Origin: Psychromonas ossibalaenae ATCC BAA-1528
GTDB taxonomy: Bacteria > Pseudomonadota > Gammaproteobacteria > Enterobacterales > Psychromonadaceae
NCBI RefSeq assembly: GCF_000381745.1
Contig: NZ_KB906972.1
Location: 1 to 64,000, forward strand
Length of the DNA: 64,000 nucleotides
Direction: 5' to 3'
Under the pieces are notes generated by a model. That model was not told the origin of the DNA. It searched no databases and was given only the letters and a program-made list of their open reading frames with translations. Shown in pieces: positions 60,049 through 64,000 of this stretch. The first letter of the stretch is position 1. Every line of letters begins with the position of its first letter. The translations under genes and the position numbers were made by a program.

Positions 60049-61725
60049 ATGCTTCTAGATCAGATTGAGATCGTAGGATTTAGGGGCATTAATCGTTTAT
60101 CGATTAATGTGAAGGAATTGAATGCTTTTCTTGGTGAAAACAGTTGGGGAAAGTCGAGTTTATTTGATGCACTATCGTTATTTTTATCCGGCACACACAA
60201 AAACTACAAGTTTGTGGGCGATGATTTTCATCAGCCCCCTAATCCTGAAATCAGTACGACTAAACTTATTCATCTTGTTTTCACTTTCAAAGAGCAGTTA
60301 ATCGGGGAGGCTGGTCTGCGTCAGTATGCCAGTATATTGGAAGCCTGGAATGTTCCTCAGAATGAATTAAGACATATCTATTTCCAAATCGACGGCGAGG
60401 TGACAGATGCTGGAAATATTAAAACCCGTCGTTACTTTTTAGATAATGACGGTATTGAAAAGATATACAGCAGGGAAAAATTAGCCGAACTGGTTAACGA
60501 GTTTGTTTCTTTTGTGCCGGTTTTACGTATGGGTAGTGAAGCTCCGTTGATTATGGATTCGGAAGAACAGGAGGCTAAAGAGTTATCCAGTAAAAGAGAG
60601 CTTTGTGAAGAGCGCATTAAACGTGTATTTAGACGTCTAGTAGGTTCTTCGCAGCAGTTATCTGAACACGAAATGGGGCGCGGATATGAAGCGCTTGCTT
60701 ATCTGTTTGACCACTATCTGTTTAAGCGTTACGGCGGATTTGATTACCACAAGGTTGATTTTGAACATGATATTCATAGTCAGAGGCCGTTTTCATTTCT
60801 GGCTTTAACCCACTTCAACGATCTGTTTAAAACCGGGCATAAAAGAGACCGGGCGATGCTGCTGCTGATCCTTGGAGAATTTCTACAAGCTAGAGGAGAG
60901 CACCTGCTGCGTAGGGGAGCGACTCCTATTTTATTACTGGAAGAGCCGGAAAATAATTTACATCCAGTTAACTTAGCGATTACCTGGCGGTTTTTCTCTT
61001 TGCTGCCCATGCAGAAACTGGTCAGTACTAACTCTAGTCAGCTTTTATCATTTTTCCCTTTAAGCCGTATTCAACGTTTAGTCAGGCAGGCGGATCTAAT
61101 TAAAAGTTATTCTTTAAATCCAGCCCATTTTTCCGAAAATGATTTACGCAGAATTGCTTTTCATCTGCGTATGACCCGCCCGCAAAGTCTTTTTGCACGT
61201 TCCTGGTTATTAGTTGAAGGGGAAACTGAAACCTGGCTGTTAACTGAACTGGCCCGTTTATGCGGTTACCATCTGGTGGTTGAAGGAGTACAGATTATTG
61301 AGTTTGCTCAGTGCGGTGTTGCCCCTTTAATTAAACTTGCTCAGGATCTGCATATCGAATGGCATGTGTTAACAGACGGGGACGCTGCGGGACAAAAATA
61401 CGCCGGCCGGGTTGAGGATATGTTGTCAGCAAAAGACTTTTTAGCGAATCGTCTTTCTATATTACCGGCACAGGATATCGAACATTTGTTTTTTAACGGT
61501 GGTTTTTCGGATATTTACCTTGAAGCTGCTAATTATACCGAGAAGGATTTAGCGCGGCTTGCTGTGAGTAAAATTATTGATAAAGCGGTGCATAAATACT
61601 CTAAACCAGGGTTAGGTCTGGCAATTGCAACGGCTGTTGAGGAACGCGGAGCAGATTCTATTCCACCGCTGTTAAAACGCTTGTTTGCCCGTCTGGTTGG
61701 TTTAGCAAGAACGCAGTCCGGTTAA
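60049..61725 (+). CDS. ybjD: YbjD-like OLD-family ATPase with TOPRIM nuclease domain (DUF2813)
   Basis: The 558-aa protein matches E. coli YbjD (552 aa) along its length. Walker A is in LGENSWGKSSLFDAL (near residue 30), the ABC Walker B is in ILLLEEPENNLHPV (near 305), and a TOPRIM domain follows with LVEGETETW (near 390) and TDGDAAGQKYA (near 445). OLD-family proteins couple an SMC-like ATPase to metal-dependent DNA cleavage, and some act in phage defence or repair; the role of YbjD itself is not established. AGGAGAG precedes the ATG. The stop codon lies inside a perfect inverted repeat. Confidence 0.9.
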   Translation: MLLDQIEIVGFRGINRLSINVKELNAFLGENSWGKSSLFDALSLFLSGTHKNYKFVGDDFHQPPNPEISTTKLIHLVFTFKEQLIGEAGLRQYASILEAWNVPQNELRHIYFQIDGEVTDAGNIKTRRYFLDNDGIEKIYSREKLAELVNEFVSFVPVLRMGSEAPLIMDSEEQEAKELSSKRELCEERIKRVFRRLVGSSQQLSEHEMGRGYEALAYLFDHYLFKRYGGFDYHKVDFEHDIHSQRPFSFLALTHFNDLFKTGHKRDRAMLLLILGEFLQARGEHLLRRGATPILLLEEPENNLHPVNLAITWRFFSLLPMQKLVSTNSSQLLSFFPLSRIQRLVRQADLIKSYSLNPAHFSENDLRRIAFHLRMTRPQSLFARSWLLVEGETETWLLTELARLCGYHLVVEGVQIIEFAQCGVAPLIKLAQDLHIEWHVLTDGDAAGQKYAGRVEDMLSAKDFLANRLSILPAQDIEHLFFNGGFSDIYLEAANYTEKDLARLAVSKIIDKAVHKYSKPGLGLAIATAVEERGADSIPPLLKRLFARLVGLARTQSG

Positions 61726-61742
61726 ATTGACTGCGTTCTTGC
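61705..61742. terminator. Perfect 14-bp inverted repeat spanning the ybjD stop
   Basis: GCAAGAACGCAGTC (61705-61718) pairs exactly with GACTGCGTTCTTGC (61729-61742). The TAA stop of ybjD lies in the 10-nt loop. Neither side has a clear U-tract; it is probably a shared terminator for the convergent genes, with the left arm encoding the last residues of YbjD. Confidence 0.7.
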
Positions 61743-61751
61743 TGCATTCGA

Positions 61752-62183
61752 TCATTTAGCCTGGTAAGTTAGCTTATGCTCTTTACCCGTTAGTATTAAT
61801 GTCTGTCCGTCTAATTGAATATCGGACCAGTCTGCTAATACAGAAGCTACAACCATTTCTACTTCATTAGCTGGTTCGCGGCATATTTTGCGCGTACTGC
61901 CCATTTTTTCAATGCGCAGCTGGTTATTATGGAGCTCAAGCGCGCCGAAAAAGTTATTGCAGGCTAGATTACCGGTTGCTTTAGATTTAGTGTCAATAGT
62001 GATTGTACTGCTGATTTCAGTATTTATAGTCTGCTGATCAATATTAATTAACTGCCATTCATTTTGAAGCTGCGTTAGTTCAATAGTCGCTGGTGAAACA
62101 TCCGTATTGTTGACCGCCGCTGTGCTGCAGGAGAATAAAAATAATGATGTTGATAAAACTGCCGCTGTTTTAAACAGGTCCAT
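61752..62183 (-). CDS. META-domain lipoprotein (HslJ-like)
   Basis: The 143-aa precursor begins MDLFKTAAVLSTSLFLFSC, with a lipobox (LFSC, C19), so it is probably a lipoprotein. The rest is a META domain (about 35-140): L...W.L..ID, ATGNLACNNFFGAL and MGSTRKICREPAN, the HslJ-type pattern. HslJ is a heat-inducible outer-membrane lipoprotein in E. coli, linked to novobiocin resistance. The ATG at 62183, with GAAGGA before it, overlaps the end of spoT by 14 bp, so the two may be cotranscribed. Confidence 0.85.
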   Translation of the reverse strand: MDLFKTAAVLSTSLFLFSCSTAAVNNTDVSPATIELTQLQNEWQLINIDQQTINTEISSTITIDTKSKATGNLACNNFFGALELHNNQLRIEKMGSTRKICREPANEVEMVVASVLADWSDIQLDGQTLILTGKEHKLTYQAK

Positions 62184-64000
62184 TTGGCTTTCCTTCGGTT
62201 TTATTTTTTTTATTGCTTCGTTTGACACTGGTTACGCTGGAAAGTTTCTTAATCTGGCGCATTACTCGTGATAAATGAATTCGATTGATAACAGTTAAGG
62301 TTAAATTGATTGAATAGATATGTTCCGGTAATTCAGTGGTTTGAAGATCCACCACATTAGCATTGCTTTTAGCAATGATATTAAACAGTTGAGCCAGACC
62401 TGCTTTGTGATTAATCATCATGATATTGAGATCGCTGGAATATTCATACTGATTCATGAAGTCCATATCCCATTCAACGGGAATATATTTATCTAATTCA
62501 TTTTCATAACCGGTAACATTATGGCAGTTCTGCAGATGCACCACCAAACCTTTACCCGGGCTGGCATGAGCAACAATAGTATCGCCGGGCAGTGGTTTAC
62601 AGCAGTTCGCGTAAGATATCATCATATCTTCAGTACCTTTGATTGCACTTTGACGGGTCTGCTGTTTTAATTCCGACTCGGTTAACTCTGCTGTGTTACC
62701 ACGCAGGCGACGGGCAATAATAATACTCATAAGCTTACCGCTGCCGATTTCGTGCAGCAGGCTGTTAAAATCATCAAGATGGTGATCTGCAATAACTCTA
62801 TCGATATTTTCCTGCGGAATATCAGATAGATTGGTACGGTTAAGTGCCTGTTTTAATAAACGTCGACCTTCAGGAATGGTGAGCTCTTTTGGCAGCAGCT
62901 TCAGGTACTGGCGAATATTGTTGCGTGCTTTATGAGTTGCAACAAAGTTTAACCAGTCTGCGCAGGGCTGTGGTTTACTTGCAGTGATAATCTGAATTGT
63001 CTGGCCGCTTTCAAGTTTATCACTGAGCAGTGCAAACTCTTTATCAATTTTGGCGCCCGTGCAGCGGTGGCCGATTTTGGTATGCAGTGCATAGGCAAAA
63101 TCAACAGGTGTTGCATGAGCAGGTAATACAATTATTTTACCCTGTGGTGTTAATACGTGAATTTCGTTATTACCCAGTTCCTGTTTAATATTTTCCAGCA
63201 TGACCAGTGAGTTGGTTGTATTGTCTTCCTGATCAGAGAGTCCCTGGAACCAGTTACGCGTCTGCAGCTGTGCTGTCATATTCGAGTTGCCGCTGCCTTC
63301 TTTGTAGCTCCAGTGCGCGGCTATGCCTTGTTTAGCTACTGCATCCATATCTTCGGTACGGATCTGAATTTCAATATTCACACCATGATGGGTGATTAAA
63401 GTTGTATGCAGCGATTGATAGCTGTTTGATTTTGGAATCGCAATATAATCTTCAAAATGCTCGAGTTTAGGCTGATAGAGGTGATGCATCTGGCCTAATA
63501 CTCGGTAACAGGTATCAAGATCTTTAACTATGATACGGAAAGCGTAAACATCCATTACATCATGGAACTGGCAGCCTTTTTTACGCATTTTTCGGTATAA
63601 ACTGTACAGGTGTTTTTCACGCCCGATAACTTCAGCTTCAATTGACATGCCGTTTAGTTTTGCTGAAATCTCATCACAGATGCTTTGAATAAAATCTTTT
63701 CGATTGCCGCGTGCTTTGGTGATGGCATCTTTTAATACATAATATCGGGCGGAATTTTGTGCTTTGAAGGCAAGCTGTTCTAGTTCATTTTTAAGGTGGT
63801 GAAGACCAAGCCGGTCCGCAATAGGAGTGAATATCTCGAAGGTTTCACGAGCAATGCGCCTGCGTTTATCAAGACGTAATGAGTCTAAGGTGCGCATGTT
63901 GTGGACACGATCGGCAAGTTTAATCAGCATAACCCGGAAGTCTTTAGACATTGCTATCAGCATTTTGCGGATATTTTCTGCCTGCGCCTGCTCGCGGTCT
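62170..64000 (-). CDS. spoT: Bifunctional (p)ppGpp synthetase/hydrolase SpoT, C-terminal part (runs off window)
   Basis: The frame is open to the window end, so the N-terminal part is missing. From the N-terminal end it shows the end of the HD hydrolase domain (VMLIKLADRVHNMRTL) and the synthetase domain (GREKHLYSLYRKM, YAFRIIVKD, DYIAIPKSNSYQSLHT). It then has a TGS domain (EIHVLTPQGKIIVLPAHATPVDF starts it), the conserved-Cys region (YANCCKPLPGD) and a C-terminal ACT domain. The intact HD helix and overall similarity to E. coli SpoT favour SpoT over RelA. It controls the stringent response and overlaps the lipoprotein gene by 14 bp. Confidence 0.93.
   Translation of the reverse strand, partial: DREQAQAENIRKMLIAMSKDFRVMLIKLADRVHNMRTLDSLRLDKRRRIARETFEIFTPIADRLGLHHLKNELEQLAFKAQNSARYYVLKDAITKARGNRKDFIQSICDEISAKLNGMSIEAEVIGREKHLYSLYRKMRKKGCQFHDVMDVYAFRIIVKDLDTCYRVLGQMHHLYQPKLEHFEDYIAIPKSNSYQSLHTTLITHHGVNIEIQIRTEDMDAVAKQGIAAHWSYKEGSGNSNMTAQLQTRNWFQGLSDQEDNTTNSLVMLENIKQELGNNEIHVLTPQGKIIVLPAHATPVDFAYALHTKIGHRCTGAKIDKEFALLSDKLESGQTIQIITASKPQPCADWLNFVATHKARNNIRQYLKLLPKELTIPEGRRLLKQALNRTNLSDIPQENIDRVIADHHLDDFNSLLHEIGSGKLMSIIIARRLRGNTAELTESELKQQTRQSAIKGTEDMMISYANCCKPLPGDTIVAHASPGKGLVVHLQNCHNVTGYENELDKYIPVEWDMDFMNQYEYSSDLNIMMINHKAGLAQLFNIIAKSNANVVDLQTTELPEHIYSINLTLTVINRIHLSRVMRQIKKLSSVTSVKRSNKKNKTEGKPNGPV

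Noticed and set aside
60049-61725. A phage-defence system of the Gabija type
   Set aside because: The protein is full-length YbjD-like and GajB-type helicase is not next to it, so a defence call would go beyond the evidence.
62170-64000. RelA instead of SpoT
   Set aside because: The visible HD-domain end (VMLIKLADRVHNMRTL) is intact and the whole sequence follows E. coli SpoT, whereas RelA has a degenerate HD region.
1-64000. tRNA, rRNA, prophage, integron or known defence systems
   Set aside because: I saw no cloverleaf-like sequence, no rRNA segment, no phage structural gene and no integrase apart from the insertion sequence end. A covariance-model search would be needed to exclude small RNAs.

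Overview
The window looks like a chromosomal segment of an AT-rich, marine-type gammaproteobacterium. Gene order repeatedly matches blocks known from E. coli, Vibrio, Aeromonas and Shewanella: nudE/mrcA/yrfG; pilMNOPQ-aroK-aroB-damX-dam-rpe-trpS; plsY/folB/folK/uppP/cca/ygiM/ygiF/glnE; dnaB-alr; dgkA/plsB; yigZ-trkH-hemG. Together with the exeAB pair and men genes, a Psychromonas-like organism is my best guess. That is an inference from gene content, not a search result. Almost everything here is core genome. Accessory material is limited to the left edge (an IS3-type insertion sequence end and a short tandem repeat) and to about 58.5-60 kb.

Layout. 1-0.33 kb: 3' end of an IS3-family element. 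0.39-0.6 kb: three copies of an ~81-bp repeat. 0.6-2.9 kb (-): orphan gene, ycbX and mgsA in one apparent operon. 3.2-4.2 kb: two convergent orphan genes sharing a terminator. 4.4-9.9 kb: sthA, nudE, yrfG and mrcA (PBP1A). 10-15 kb (+): type IV pilus assembly operon pilMNOPQ. 15-21 kb (+): aroK, aroB, damX, dam, rpe, trpS, without the gph gene usually found between rpe and trpS. 21-26.6 kb: gloA, a cytochrome c5, plsY, folB, folK, uppP, a fetB-like permease and cca. 26.7-31 kb (+): two tandem ExeA-type ATPase genes, the first with a DamX-like SPOR C-terminus, then exeB. 31-39 kb: ygiM, a Pit/DUF47 phosphate pair, ygiF, a short methyl-accepting chemotaxis protein, and a yjfIJK-like cluster with a fourth small gene. 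39-45.7 kb: glnE, an LpxL-type acyltransferase, and a PAS-GGDEF diguanylate cyclase. 45.7-51 kb (-): dnaB-alr-menC-menE, with dgkA upstream. 51-58.5 kb (+): plsB, yigZ, trkH, hemG, recQ. 58.5-61.7 kb: two paralogous orphan genes and a YbjD/OLD-family ATPase-TOPRIM protein. 61.7-64 kb (-): META-domain lipoprotein and spoT, which runs off the window.

Functional links. Envelope and cell-wall functions dominate: PBP1A, UppP, Alr, PilQ, ExeA/ExeB, DamX, LpxL, PlsB, PlsY and DgkA. Alr supplies D-alanine for peptidoglycan, UppP recycles the undecaprenyl carrier, and PlsB and PlsY make the first phospholipid intermediates. MenC/MenE (menaquinone) and HemG (a quinone-linked haem enzyme) point to anaerobic respiratory capacity.

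The least expected feature is the tandem ExeA paralog whose peptidoglycan-binding C-terminus has been replaced by a DamX-type SPOR module. I found no CRISPR array, prophage, tRNA or rRNA gene. Nothing here is clearly a wholly new system.
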